Of a DNA stretch of 64,000 nucleotides, positions 22,828-32,823 are shown piece by piece (within the stretch, counting starts at the first letter, position 1; each line of letters opens with the position of its first letter). The notes under the pieces are model-generated. The model saw only the letters and a program-made list of their open reading frames with translations. It was not told the DNA's origin and made no database searches. Both the position numbers and the translations under genes were made by a program. Source of the DNA: Juglans regia (lineage: Eukaryota; Streptophyta; Magnoliopsida; Fagales; Juglandaceae); contig NC_049904.1 of the NCBI RefSeq assembly GCF_001411555.2, positions 24,503,370 to 24,567,369 of the forward strand, written 5' to 3'.

Positions 22828-25800
22828 AAAAAAATCAGGCTGCCTATGTGAACAAACAAACTTTGCCTGAACATTCATGACTTCCCTGTTCTCTAGACAA
22901 TCATGCATAGGTGTTGCTCCTGTATATGTCCCGTGTACTTGGGCCATCCTATTTCTTTCATCATTGAAATTCTTCTTTACCGATCAAAAAAATAAAAGTC
23001 ATGCTTTTAGGGCCTGCAAATAATTCTGAACTGGATGCTTCCCTTCCCTTGCTCTGGACAAGTTTTGATGTCCTTTATTTATTTATTTATTTGTTTTTTG
23101 TGTATCTATAGAGCTGACCGTTGGTCTATTTTGTTTTCTTCCTCAGGGACTAGCATATCAATTGATAGATGACGTTCTTGATTTCACAGGAACATCAGCT
23201 TCCCTTGGAAAGGGTTCTCTATCTGATATCCGCCATGTAATTCATCTATCCTCTGATATCTTCTCAAATGATCCCTATTAGCCGTTTTACTTGTCCCCTT
23301 TGTCCTCTCACCTCCGTCATTTGTGTAAGGAAAATACTTTAGCCACAAAGGGATTCCACGAAAGTAAACCTACAAACTGATGTGACTTGATGTGGTTCGT
23401 CAAATTGTAAAGTTACTTTTATTATAAAATAGATTTAACGGATTCCATGAAGACACATCAGTTTGTAGGTTTACTTTATGTAATCTTTGTGTCTGTAGCA
23501 GTTCTCTTTGTGTAATCTGTCCAGTTTAGGCAATAATTATTTTACTTAAAGTTCACACTGTTAATGTGTCCACTTAGATGCTTGGACAATTCATTGGTAA
23601 TGTCATTTGTTTTTAGTTGAAAGCTTCTTGAAGTGCATGGTTACATGGGATAACCTAGCATTCCTGCCGATCTTTGTTCAGAGACAAGCATACTTAAATA
23701 ACTCAAGCTATTAAACTATATATTAGCTAGAAATGTGCTGGGAGGACAAGAATAATGATTTCATACCTTGACCCTTGTGATCTACATCATGGCACCCTTT
23801 TTACTTCTAAATAGTTAGCAATACCTAGAAATAACCTCAAATTGGACCTGTTAGATTACTAAAATTGCACTATAACATAATGGTGAGTGTGTTTTTAAAG
23901 TTTTTTGTATGGTGGTCTATTGCTAGCATTTGGCTGCATTATTATCAGCAATTGTAGGGGTCTCTATACCAACTTGTGGATTGTTGGCACATCTATTAGC
24001 ATTACATGTTTGGTAGTTTGTAATAACGAGCTTGTATTTATTCCCTTGCTGTTTTTGGAATTGAAGATTCTCCATTTTTTAGGCCTGGAATTAACACCTT
24101 ATTTAACACCTTTTATGTGTTCATCGAAGGTCTTGCACCTGTAATCCCAGTGTTTCATTATGTCACATTCATATATTTCTGGTGAATTAATTGAGGATCA
24201 AACTGGAACATCAGTTTGTGGCAAGCGGTAACTTAATTATTCCTGAGTTTTCCAGTGGTAGTGTTCCTCCATCTTTGTTCTTTCAGCACACTATTGGAGG
24301 ATCCCTCCAACTACCCCTTTTTGTCAAGTAGCACCCTTAGTCAATATTGTGTCATGTCATCTGTGTATCGCCACCTTGGCAGTCAAACTGGGCCGTAGGG
24401 TGCATTTGACAGTTGATGGTAGGTTGAAGGTGCAGTGTGCCAGTTTTGAAGTTTGGGCTGCAATAAAACACCTATCAATTTGGGGGTGGAAAGTGTATTT
24501 TCTCTTTAAAGTTTTTACATAATGTATATTTCGAAAGCAAGTTTTTTCCTATTTTATTAAGACCAATATCAATGATGAATACACCGAGTTTTTTTTTATA
24601 TCCCATTAGCAAAAGAAATAAATGTACTTTTGTAGGGAATCATAACTGCTCCAATACTGTTTGCTATGGAAGAGTTCCCTCAGTTGCGAGCAGTTGTTGA
24701 TCAGGGCCTTGACAACCCTGCAAATGTTGATCTTGTAAGTCCATCCAGTTTATTTTTCTTTTAATTGTACTTGTCAGGAAAAAAGTCTTTTGATTATTCT
24801 TGTGGACTGTTGCATGTGATATGTGATGTCAGTTGCCAAAACTGCTACAGACAATACTTGAAGATTCTATATTTCATTCTCTCATAACTATTAGTTGGTT
24901 TTAAAATCCTCTGCTGGAAGGGGACAGGTTTCTAAATATCTGTCGAGTTTGTACAAGAGTTGTCATATCTTCGTCGCTCTCCTGATTTTTTTAACCCGGA
25001 CACCCATATTTTGACTGGGAGAAATCGACACTGCATTGGTCTCTTCTATTTGTGCATTTCATACCCTAAGAATAAATTTCTCTACTTTCAAATATGGCTT
25101 TGACTCGGATGTAGTATAGCTTCCTGCCAAATCATGCCTTCTGTTAAACTTCTCTATTGTGCATTTCATTCCCTTTGAATAACCTTTCTGCCTTCACATA
25201 TATGGCTTGACTTCCTTCCAAAGCATGCCTTCTGTTATTCCGGTTCAAGACTTTGTGTCCTTTTTCAATTAGTCTCACCTTCATAATGACCCAACTTCCA
25301 AAACCATTTCATTTCTCTTGAACTGGCCATTTATATGCTCAAGGAGATTTTCAATCTGTGGATGGGACTATGAAACTGATTCGCTGTCATCTTTTCTCGT
25401 ATGACCTTAACTAGTCACGATATGTTCAATAGATACTAACTTGTATTACTTACTTCTGCCTTTTATTTTATGGGAACATAATGTGCAGGTTTTTAGTTCC
25501 AATATCAAACATGTGCCCGCATTATTTTGATATTTCTGAATCTATTTGTCAGACTACAACCTTGATGAAAATACCTCCGATTAAAATAAATAGGCCATTC
25601 TTATCTTGTTGGATTCTTTTTCTGAAATTTTATCTCTATCTATAAAATTAGGCTCTCGAGTACCTCGGGAAGAGTCGCGGAATACAGCGAGCTAGAGAGC
25701 TTGCCACGAAGCATGCCAACCTTGCTGCTGCAGCAATCCATTCTCTCCCGGAGAACGATAATGAGGAGGTAAGAAAATCAAGGAGGGCACTCTTGGATCT

Positions 25801-25831
25801 CACTCGTAGAGTCATTACCAGAACCAAGTGA
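11196..25831 (+). CDS. SPS3: Solanesyl/polyprenyl diphosphate synthase, mitochondrial type (SPS3/GPS1-like), 12 exons
   Basis: Coding exons: 11196-11333, 12221-12313, 13258-13338, 13481-13552, 19200-19328, 19752-19838, 20072-20143, 20259-20344, 21957-22089, 23147-23236, 24636-24734, 25652-25831. They join in frame to 419 aa; only the exon 8/9 join splits a codon. The protein follows Arabidopsis SPS3/GPS1 (about 422 aa) from MLFSR to VITRTK. Trans-prenyltransferase motifs: DDVLD at 178-182 and 305-309, [10 protein letters not shown] after the second, [10 protein letters not shown] near the start of the fold. These aspartates bind Mg-diphosphate while isopentenyl units are added. Small residues (Ala173, Ser174) before the first motif fit a long product. 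The Arg/Ser-rich N-terminus fits mitochondrial import and ubiquinone synthesis; relatives have also been called geranyl diphosphate synthases. The exon 1 donor (AAG|GTCGCT) is weak and is the least certain border. Confidence 0.93.
13872..13965 (-). mobile_element. LINE 3'-end fragment, antisense in intron 4
   Basis: Read on the minus strand, it shows the family's 3'-UTR pattern (TGTGTACTTGGCTTTGCC, then AATAAAATATCTTA), as at 16955-17015. It is short and decayed. Confidence 0.5.
14155..14322 (+). mobile_element. tRNA-derived SINE, 5'-truncated copy
   Basis: It starts at a box-B-like AGTTCGAATCC and continues with the body TGGGTGCAAACAATTTC, CCGAGGTGTACTTG, CACCCCCGGGATTAG and GACACCCGGTGCC, ending in an A-rich tail. 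The body matches 18350-18490 over its length, so the two are copies of one family. The box A half is missing here. Confidence 0.8.
15429..16932 (+). pseudogene. LINE ORF2, C-terminal half of RT and zinc-finger domain, broken
   Basis: Segments at 15429-15636, 15871-16626 and 16663-16932 form the rest of a reverse transcriptase, then the plant LINE tail domain with [19 protein letters not shown] (a Cys-Cys-His-Cys zinc-binding pattern). The region after it reads [17 protein letters not shown]. Stops near 15637 and 16627 break the frame. Close in sequence to the LINE on the minus strand at 34348-40338. Confidence 0.88.
15429..17020 (+). mobile_element. L1-type LINE, 5'-truncated insertion
   Basis: A 13-bp target duplication, ATATTCGAGTGTA, lies at 15416-15428 and again at 17021-17033. 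The copy begins mid-RT ([12 protein letters not shown]...[14 protein letters not shown]), passes [18 protein letters not shown] and RVT-associated sequence, and ends with a 3'-UTR (CCTGTGTACTCGGGCATTGCC, AATAAAAATTC) and a short A tail. Truncation within ORF2 is normal for target-primed reverse transcription. It is in the same orientation as the host gene. Confidence 0.9.
18137..18255 (+). rRNA. Full-length 5S rRNA-like copy, probably a pseudogene
   Basis: The 119 bases run colinear with the plant 5S rRNA I know, from GGGTGCGATCATACC to GTTGCACCCC. The internal promoter blocks AAGTTAAGCGTGCTTGG and GTAGTACTAGGATGGG are kept. I count about six substitutions against that remembered sequence (for example GCAACGTATCC, GGCAAAGAG and GGCCTCCTCGG). 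It stands alone in intron 4, not in a tandem array, so a dispersed copy is most likely. A degenerate Cassandra-type retrotransposon LTR, which carries 5S sequence, is the alternative; no second LTR was found. Confidence 0.82.
18285..18498 (+). mobile_element. tRNA-derived SINE, near full-length
   Basis: The head reads AACCCCAAGGGGTTGG, followed by a box-A-like TGGTTCAAGTGGTAAAGG. The box B region is damaged (AAGGTTATCCTC). The body matches the copy at 14155-14322 (CAAACAATTTCTAGG, GTGCACCCCCGGG, GACACCCGGTGCC), then comes an A-rich tail. It begins about 30 bases after the 5S-like copy. A LINE fragment follows almost directly. Confidence 0.82.
18508..18953 (+). mobile_element. LINE 3'-end fragment, decayed
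   Basis: Translated in shifting frames, it matches the end of LINE ORF2 seen at 16590-16930 (a [13 protein letters not shown] stretch, then WR MATLC.LWCLWR). It ends AATAAAACTTTTCATTACTTATAAAAAAA, the same terminus as the copy ending near 17018. No duplication was identified. Confidence 0.7.
20596..20890 (-). mobile_element. LINE 3'-end fragment, antisense in intron 8
   Basis: A T run at 20590-20615 corresponds to the A tail on the minus strand. It is followed by GTGATAAGTAA (TTACTTATCAC inverted) and family sequence including GGGACCACCTTCCACAC, which inverted matches the ATGGTGCCTCTATG block of ORF2. Short and non-coding. Confidence 0.65.
22796..22834 (+). repeat. Poly-C/poly-A tract in intron 9
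   Basis: Twenty-two C followed by seventeen A. It borders LINE-like 3' sequence. Runs of this kind are hard to sequence, so the exact length is uncertain. Confidence 0.85.
22895..22998 (+). mobile_element. LINE 3'-UTR fragment in intron 9
   Basis: Shows the family 3' end: TGTCCCGTGTACTTGGGCC, CATTGAAATTCTTCTTTACC and a short A-rich end. Only the terminus is present. Confidence 0.55.
23336..23505. mobile_element. MITE in intron 10
   Basis: The arm GTAAACCTACAAACTGATGTG near 23363 recurs inverted near 23450-23475 (CACATCAGTTTGTAGGTTTAC). The outer parts AGCCACAAAGG and CTTTGTGTCTG also pair. Loop about 60 bases; no coding potential. Confidence 0.65.
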
Positions 25832-26364
25832 CCAGACAATACTTGCAATTCACACCATATATAGAGACATTATACGTGTCTTTCATTATTTCTGTAACGT
25901 GAGGGGCAATGCCCCCTCGTTTTGATATATATTCTTTCAATCATTGCAATTTCTTTTTTCAATAATTTTTGAAAAATCACTATTTTCTTGTAAATGAAAC
26001 TCTTAGCTTGGAGAACAATTACACAGCTGACTATTTGACAATGTGGAATCGATTGCCATTGTGTCGACTCTTGGCCATTCTTGAGTTATTTTCCAGGTTG
26101 GAAGATGTCCATCATTCACTGAGATTGTCCTTGATTTATTCACATTTTCTGTGGGGTCTGCACGAGGAGGTTGTAGTGTTCTCGTATCAATCTTAACCAG
26201 ACAAAACTGGATTGAAAATGAATCTATTTTTTAATCACATTTATTGCAAATCTATACTCATACGGTCTCTGCTTAATATTTTATATGATATATACTAAAC
26301 GGATGGTGCTTGTATGGGATGAGCAAAACAATAGGTGTTTTTATTATTAGTAAATATAAAATAT

Positions 26365-26530
26365 ATCTGTATTCACAGTCCATCTCAATTCATCTCAACT
26401 CATCTTACTATTATTTATTACTATTTAGCAATTTTAACTCACAAATCTCATTACTATTCATAACTCATCTCACTACAATTTACAATTCATCTAAAATCAT
26501 CTAAACTCATATTCGAATCCAAACGACACC
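26365..26530. mobile_element. Tourist-like MITE copy, inverted relative to its neighbour
   Basis: Rich in the family's AACTCATCTCAACTCATCT blocks and ending in CGAATCCAAACGACACC, the inverse of the start of the next element. The right end is clear (26530); the left end is uncertain. Confidence 0.55.
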
Positions 26531-26545
26531 TAATTCTTACATTTA

Positions 26546-26918
26546 GGTGCTGATTGGATAGTGAGTTGAGATGTAATGAGATGAAAGTTGAATAAAATAT
26601 TGTTATTATTTTAGGATTTGAAAATGTTGAATTTTTTATTATATTTTGTGTGAGAATTTGAAAAAGAGCTTTTCTACATAATCTCCATTATACTCCACAC
26701 TCCACATAAAAATTTTTTTTTTGAGTTTATTCTTTTTAAATTATTTCAAATTTTCTATTCATTATTTATATAATAAATATTTGATAAAAGAAAAAATTAA
26801 TAAAAATTAAAAATAATGTGGAGTATGAAGTGTTGGGAGGTTGTGAAGATTTTTTGTTTGAAAAAATTATAATGATAAAATAAGATTAGACGAAATAATT
26901 TTACTATCCAAACGGAGC
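26546..26918. mobile_element. Tourist-like MITE with a second MITE inside
   Basis: The left end is GGTGCTGATTGGATAG and the right end CTATCCAAACGGAGC, inverted complements. It is flanked by TTA on both sides (26543-26545 and 26919-26921), the usual PIF/Harbinger target. The interior is interrupted at about 26668-26856 by another inverted-repeat element. No frame of note. Confidence 0.75.
26668..26856. mobile_element. Inner MITE nested in the Tourist-like MITE
   Basis: The left arm (TAATCTCCATTATACTCCAC) and right arm (GTGGAGTATGAAGTGTTGGG) are inverted complements with some mismatches, around an AT-rich middle. On either side the family sequence of the outer element is interrupted (GAATTTGAAAAAG, then TTTGAAAAAATTATAATG). 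Confidence 0.65.
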
Positions 26919-27409
26919 TTAAATTACAAAAGGCTTGAGATAGATATAATTCCACTTGTAAAGGATTAATTGGATATTATTGGCAGCTGGGTCGCATGCA
27001 GATGCACAATAAGGGAGGATGGTCGAATAATAAATTTGTGAAATGAATCCCCAAGCATTTTGATCAGGTTATTTATTACCTACCTTTTGTATTGGAATAG
27101 TTAATACATGAGTACGTACGTGTAAACCTGAAGTAACATTTCAACCCTGTTTCGTTTTCTACTTGATTTCCATGTTCATTGAGTAGTACAGATTAATCAT
27201 AAGAGTACTTGAGGTTACAGAAATACAAAGATATAATTAAAGAGCATGCACGCATGTTATTATGCGATAGACATATTGGAGAATGATGTTTTGCAATTTA
27301 TTGTTAGTTGTTAATTATCTTAGCTTCTAATTACGAAATATCTTTGCATCATCTAAAATTAATACTGAAAAATGAAGACTCGGTGCAATCACTAATTCTA
27401 TAAAATGAA

Positions 27410-27585
27410 GCTGTTCGTTTGGTTTCTTAACTCCTCTCAACTCATCTCAACTCATTATTACAATTTTTTTAAATTTCAATATAAAATATAATAAATAATT
27501 CAATTTTTTTAAATTCTATAATAATAATAATATTAAAAAATAATATTCTAATAATATTTTATCATCTTAACATCCAAATGCAGCC
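27410..27585. mobile_element. Tourist-like MITE, third copy
   Basis: Starts GCTGTTCGTTTGGTTTC and ends CATCCAAATGCAGCC. In between are the family blocks CAACTCATCTCAACTCAT, AATAATTCAATTTTTT and AATATTTTATC. Same family as 26546-26918 and 38286-38502. Confidence 0.65.
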
Positions 27586-28066
27586 TCAATCGTGACGTCA
27601 GAAGCTGTCAATTCACCTAAAACCAATCGGTGTTGGAGAATACACATTCAAGTTTTTTTATAGTATTCAACGCATGTTGTTAGAGCAATCATAGGGAACT
27701 CAATGATGTTATGAAAGATACATTCAAGTCTTTTATAGCATTCAACATCACATTCGTACATTTGTTTTTAGAGTGGTTGTAAAGAGCAATATTGTGAACA
27801 CGCAATATTGTGAACACACCTCAACACGACAATAGATCTTTGTCAACAGGAATGAAGCATGTACTACTTACTGATATCTTACCACTTGAAGGCGTTGTGT
27901 TGCCCAATTAGTTTAAGTTTTAACAATATTTCATTGAATCAACAAGAAAAACATAAAAGGAGAGGGAAGACCCTTACAAATGGAAACTTTAGAGAAACGT
28001 GAAGGCGTTGGTGCATGCATGGTTCTCTTTTCTTTTCTATTCTATTTTCTCTTTTTCTTCTTTCGC
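27586..28066. other. Intergenic
   Basis: Nothing recognisable beyond scattered AT-rich sequence and a duplicated CAATATTGTGAACACG near 27788-27822. Confidence 0.5.
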
Positions 28067-28074
28067 CCTACAAT

Positions 28075-31000
28075 TAGGGGTGTAATCTGTGTGGTTTGAT
28101 TCGATTTTAGACAAAATCAAGGATCGAACATGTATATACCGATTTTATATTTTTCAAAATCGATTACACCCCGGTTACCCTCCTAAACCAGTACCTGCAG
28201 TTTTACCGGTTTCCTGTCCAATTCAGTTTTCTAATTTTTTTAAAATGTAAAAAATATATAATAAAGTGTTACTTCTTATGATAAAATATTATTAATAATT
28301 TAATATATATATATATATATTATGTCTAAAGCATATGATCAATTAAATTTTCATCTTTAAGATTAAACTTTTATTTTATAAATTATAATAACATTATCTT
28401 ATATATAATTATATTAATAATATATGATCAAACAAATTACAAATGTTCATATTTAAGATTAACATTTTATGTTATAATTTATAAATTATAATATGAAATT
28501 ATTTCATATATGATATATAATTATATATATTATATATAAAAATTTAATATATAATTATATATGTAACGCCCCGACCACGAGGGTCCGGAGAGTTAACTCA
28601 TATCACCTAAAAATCATTTTCAAATAATATTTTTAAAATAAACCAGAGTCTTCATAACATATTAACCTATTTGTTCAATACAAATATCCATGTTCCTACA
28701 TAAGGACACATCAATGATGTATCATTAATAAACATAAACTTTCCCATAAGGATTAGAAATATCCATTACTCAAAATACCAAAGCCACATACAATATTAAC
28801 ACTACCAAAAGACTCTCCAACAATCATTATACCCTAAGGCACTTTAGTCTTCTATGATCAACAAACTTGCAAGTACTCCCTATTCTTGATTTCCAATTGT
28901 TGCATCAAAAATATCTGAAACATATTATAGAGATAGGGGTGAGTTATCAACAACTCAGTAAGCAGATAACATATACTAGTATGCAAACATAAGCATTTAC
29001 AGATTTCAGAATGCAGAACAAAATATTTTATTTTCAGAATGCAGAGTCATAACATGTTATCAAAATATCAGAGCGAACGTTCAAAAATATTCTTATTCAA
29101 AATTCCCTTAGCACAGCATAATTGAAACCTTATGTCAGAACAAAATTCCATGTTTAACTCCCGTGGTAGGGTTGTGCAAATTCCGGCAGCTAACCGAGCA
29201 GAAACAGAATGTAAATCTTCCCCTTATCATTCTCGGAGCCCCGAGTGTACACATAGGAAAGACCACGCAGAAAACCACTTTGCTTCCAAATTGGGTGCAC
29301 CAAAAACAGAAAAGTTGGTACCAACCCAAACAGAGGCCACAATTTTACATCCGTGATAAGGTCAGAATAGAAACAGAATGTCATGCCAGAGGTTTCAGAA
29401 ATCACATCTTATCATAGCAAAGTACAAAACATTTTCAGAACAGAACAGAATCAGATCACAAAAATATAATTTATGCACAAAATTTCATATTCGCTCACTT
29501 TTGCACAGTTCGGAAGCAAAATGTCAAAATAAGCTCATGTTTACACCAGTCATGACAAAAAGTACTTTATTCTTAAACAGAATTTCATGAGTCATGCAGA
29601 ACAAATAACTGAGGTTGTTTTAGATTTATTTTCATAACAAAGCATGCATATTTTTCCAGAAATCAACCTCAGCCCATTTTATTTATTTTTATGCAAAGTC
29701 TAGCATAGGAACCCCACTTACCTGAACTTCTTAGCTTTTCAAAAATTTTCTCAAAAGTGCCGAACAATTATTAATCTTCACCTATAAGATAATCACGTAA
29801 ATTTCTATAAATTTCCAATCAATCTCGTATATTGATATTCAAGCCTAAAATTTCTAAAATAATCCATTTTTGATTCCTCAAACCCAAAATTCTCGTTATT
29901 CTTAAAATACCAATTTCATTGTCTAAATTCACCAATATCCAACTTAGTAATTCCGACTAAAACATTAAATTCTAACCTATTTACGAATGGGATCTTACGA
30001 TAATTTATAATACTAAATACATAACTATGTTGAAATCATTATAAGTAGAAACTCCTACTTTTGTTTAAATAATAACTAAATATATATATTTATATATTCT
30101 TTTTAAAAGGATTCAAAATAATATTTTGTACTTATTGACCATTCCAAAAAAAAAATTATCCGTATCTACTTAATAACCATTCTAATAAAAAAATAATTCT
30201 CTTAAAAATACTAACTTAACAAGATAAACCCACAAGTGCCTAATTCAAAAAAATAATATATGAGAAACACGTGCGGCCCATGGTTGTCCAGTGGCAAGGA
30301 CTCTCTGTTTTGATTGAGAAAACAGGTGTATGATGTTCCGCTTTTCGAAAGTATAAACTGGGGTGGTGGTTTGCGTAAAGTGGGTGGTGGCACACGGCTG
30401 AAATGGTGGACTGAGAGAGGTTGAGGTACTGGCACGAATGGTGCTTGGCGGGTCGTTGCACGTGGATTAGCTTTGGGGTGGTGGTTTACTGGAAGCAAAC
30501 CGAGCCCTTCGGTTTGAGGTTTTACCGAGAAGTGATGGCTGGCTAAGGTCTGTACTAAGGTTGGGGGGTGGAGGCTCAGATGAGTTTAGATGGCTGAGTG
30601 TGAAGAGAGGGCAGCGGCGCTAAATCTAAGTCGAGGATGTTTAACACATATATATAAGATATAAATAGTAAAGAGAATAAAACCTAGAGGAGAGGATGGA
30701 AAGACTGCATGAAAAAGGAAAATTGGACGCAAACCGTGCGATGGAGTCTGGAAAAACGATTCCACGGACTGGGTTCTTACGTCTAAAAGAAAAGGAAAAT
30801 AAAAGAAAATAAAATAACATAGCGTAACATAAAGAAAAGGAAAACAAAATATACTTAGGCCCGCGACTTGGACTCTTAACGAGATTATTGCATGGCTTTT
30901 ATCTAAAGTTTTGGGTCTCTAATCAACCTAAAATAAATCTAATTATCCCATAAATTTTCTGATGAATATCCACTTGATCCATTAAAGACTTTAAAACCTA

Positions 31001-31389
31001 ATTATCAAACCTATAGAAAAATTATATACTACCAAAAATATCTTAAACTCAAACTCTCTTATAAAAGTTTTACTTGTAATCCCAAACGATTCTTTTTTTT
31101 TTTCATAACTATAACTCAAAAAAATTTTGTAAAGTGGCTTGGCTGGCCCGGGGGTTAGAATATATTATATATAAAACTTATATATATATATTTTGTATAA
31201 TATATAAAATTAATAGTTATATATATTTTTTCCAATCGGTTCGATCCGGTCTCGGAAACTACGAAACCAAAATCGGATCGGGTTCAGCCAGTTTTCATAA
31301 TATAGGAATCGGTTCCGGACCAAACCAGTTCAAAACCAGACCAACCGATCTAGTTCGGTCTGATTTTTCGATTTAAATTTACACCCCTA
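28075..31389. mobile_element. hAT-like non-autonomous element with a second repeat inside
   Basis: The left end TAGGGGTGTAATC and the right end, inverted TAGGGGTGTAAATT, share an 11-base terminal inverted repeat. Flanks are CCTACAAT (28067-28074) and CCCACAAT (31390-31397), seven of eight bases alike, fitting the 8-bp hAT duplication. Subterminal CGGTTTGGTCCGG-like blocks lie at the right side and CCGGTTTCCTG at the left. A 2.6-kb insert occupies the middle (28562-31159). No transposase frame was seen. Confidence 0.65.
28562..31159. mobile_element. Unclassified repeat element inside the hAT-like element
   Basis: Begins TGTAACGCCCCGACC. The right end, inverted, reads TCTAACCCCCGGG, so the two ends are imperfect inverted complements. 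The inside is low-coding, with repeated CAGAACAGAA and CAGAATGCAGAA motifs near 29000-29600 and G-rich sequence near 30340-30620. Short frames exist but resemble nothing. It could be a non-autonomous LTR-type element or a Mutator-like element; I cannot decide. Confidence 0.4.
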
Positions 31390-31397
31390 CCCACAAT

Positions 31398-32400
31398 AGC
31401 CGTTTCCAATTGCCCAAATGAAAATGAAATTAGATTACACTTTTGTTTTTTGTATATGATGAAGGAGAAATCAGACGAGTTAGTATTTAGCATCCCCATT
31501 GAATGGTTCATATAAGAACGGCTTGTTAAGTTAAGTTCCATATAATCTTTTAACACATTTTATATTTTGAGAAATAAATCTTACCATGCTTCCAATATAT
31601 GTACAAACTAAAAGGGTGGGATTAAAATTACCTAACTTTTCTGATCTAAACACATTTTATAATTCGGAGAGAGATAAATATAATATGTAAATCTCACTGT
31701 ATTATATAGTGAGGTCCATGCTGTTCACGTATAATATTAAATATGGTAAGATCTACATGATATGCCTATCTCTTTTCAATATAATACAATCCTGCTTTGG
31801 AAGAAAATTAAGAAATACAATTTTTGTTTTTAGTTTGAATGTATCTAAGATAAGACTTGGTTTGACAATCATAGAAAGTTAGGTGACACTTTAATTGACT
31901 AGAAAAATAATTTATGCATAATATTTTATATAATTATATTTTAAATAAAAGATAGTTTTATAAAATATCTTATAAAAATAATATTATTTTATAAAAATAT
32001 TTTCATCTTAAGAAAACTATTGTATAATGTATAGGGAAAATGTATTGTATATCATTCCTTTAACTATTAGAATATAATAAAATAATTTTTCTCATCAGTT
32101 ATTATTTATTTTACATTCCGTATCTTAAAAAAAATAAAAATTATCAAATATAGGCACGATAGTCAATAGTAATTAATATATAACAAATCTCAAAATAAAA
32201 AGCACATCCAAAATTAAAAACAAAAACTATATTTAAAAAAATAAAAAAGAAGGAAGAAAAGAATAAGATCGCTGTCCACCTCATGGAATCGATGGTCCGG
32301 CCATCCCAAGAGGAGCAGCTACCACTTTGTGGGTTGGATTCACCTTGGCCGGGGTAGACTGCCACCATCCCAGGTAGTCTATTCCAGAGTGGTTGGACCG
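31398..32400. other. Intergenic, AT-rich
   Basis: No gene seen. A GC-richer block at 32270-32410 just upstream of the next gene contains a GGTAGACTGCC/AGGTAGTCTATT imperfect repeat and may be part of its promoter. Confidence 0.5.
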
Positions 32401-32426
32401 ACGACCGAGGGACCACCCCTTATAAT

Positions 32427-32451
32427 CACGTGCCGGTGAACTTCTAGAAAG
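32427..32451 (+). promoter_or_regulatory. G-box and TTCTAGAA motif upstream of the unknown gene
   Basis: A perfect G-box CACGTG at 32427-32432 is followed within ten bases by TTCTAGAA, the core unit of a heat-shock element. They lie about 390 bases before the start codon. A TTTATATT run near 32472 could be the TATA region. Motif calls of this size occur by chance. Confidence 0.3.
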
Positions 32452-32823
32452 GGTCAAAGCTCAAGACGGCATCTTTATATTCATCTGCTTTATTATATGA
32501 TATAGTTTTCCTTGCTCGTGTCTCAGAATCTGAAGAAGCCAAACAAGACTTGGCAATGGCATGTCGCCACGACCAATTCAGTCCAATCCCTCTTTTCAGC
32601 CACTCCATTCAACAATCTTTACTTTTCAGTGGAAGGCTCGAGAGTACCCATAAGATTTTCTGGCTCTCCTTGATTCCTTCTGAGATAAAAATCAAAACTT
32701 TAGAGAGACAGAAGAAAAGAAATCCAACCCATAAAGATTCTCTGGCTCTCCCTGTTGATTCATTTGGAGATTAGAAGAAACTTCCGAGAAAGAAGAAAAG
32801 AAAGCCGGAAAGAAGATAATAGA

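Noticed and set aside
22647..22947. Glycine-rich minus-strand frames
   Set aside because: They are translations of the poly-C/poly-A tract and flanking LINE sequence.
30211..30498. 95-codon minus-strand frame
   Set aside because: Lies within a repeat element, proline- and histidine-biased from G/T-rich DNA, with no family resemblance.
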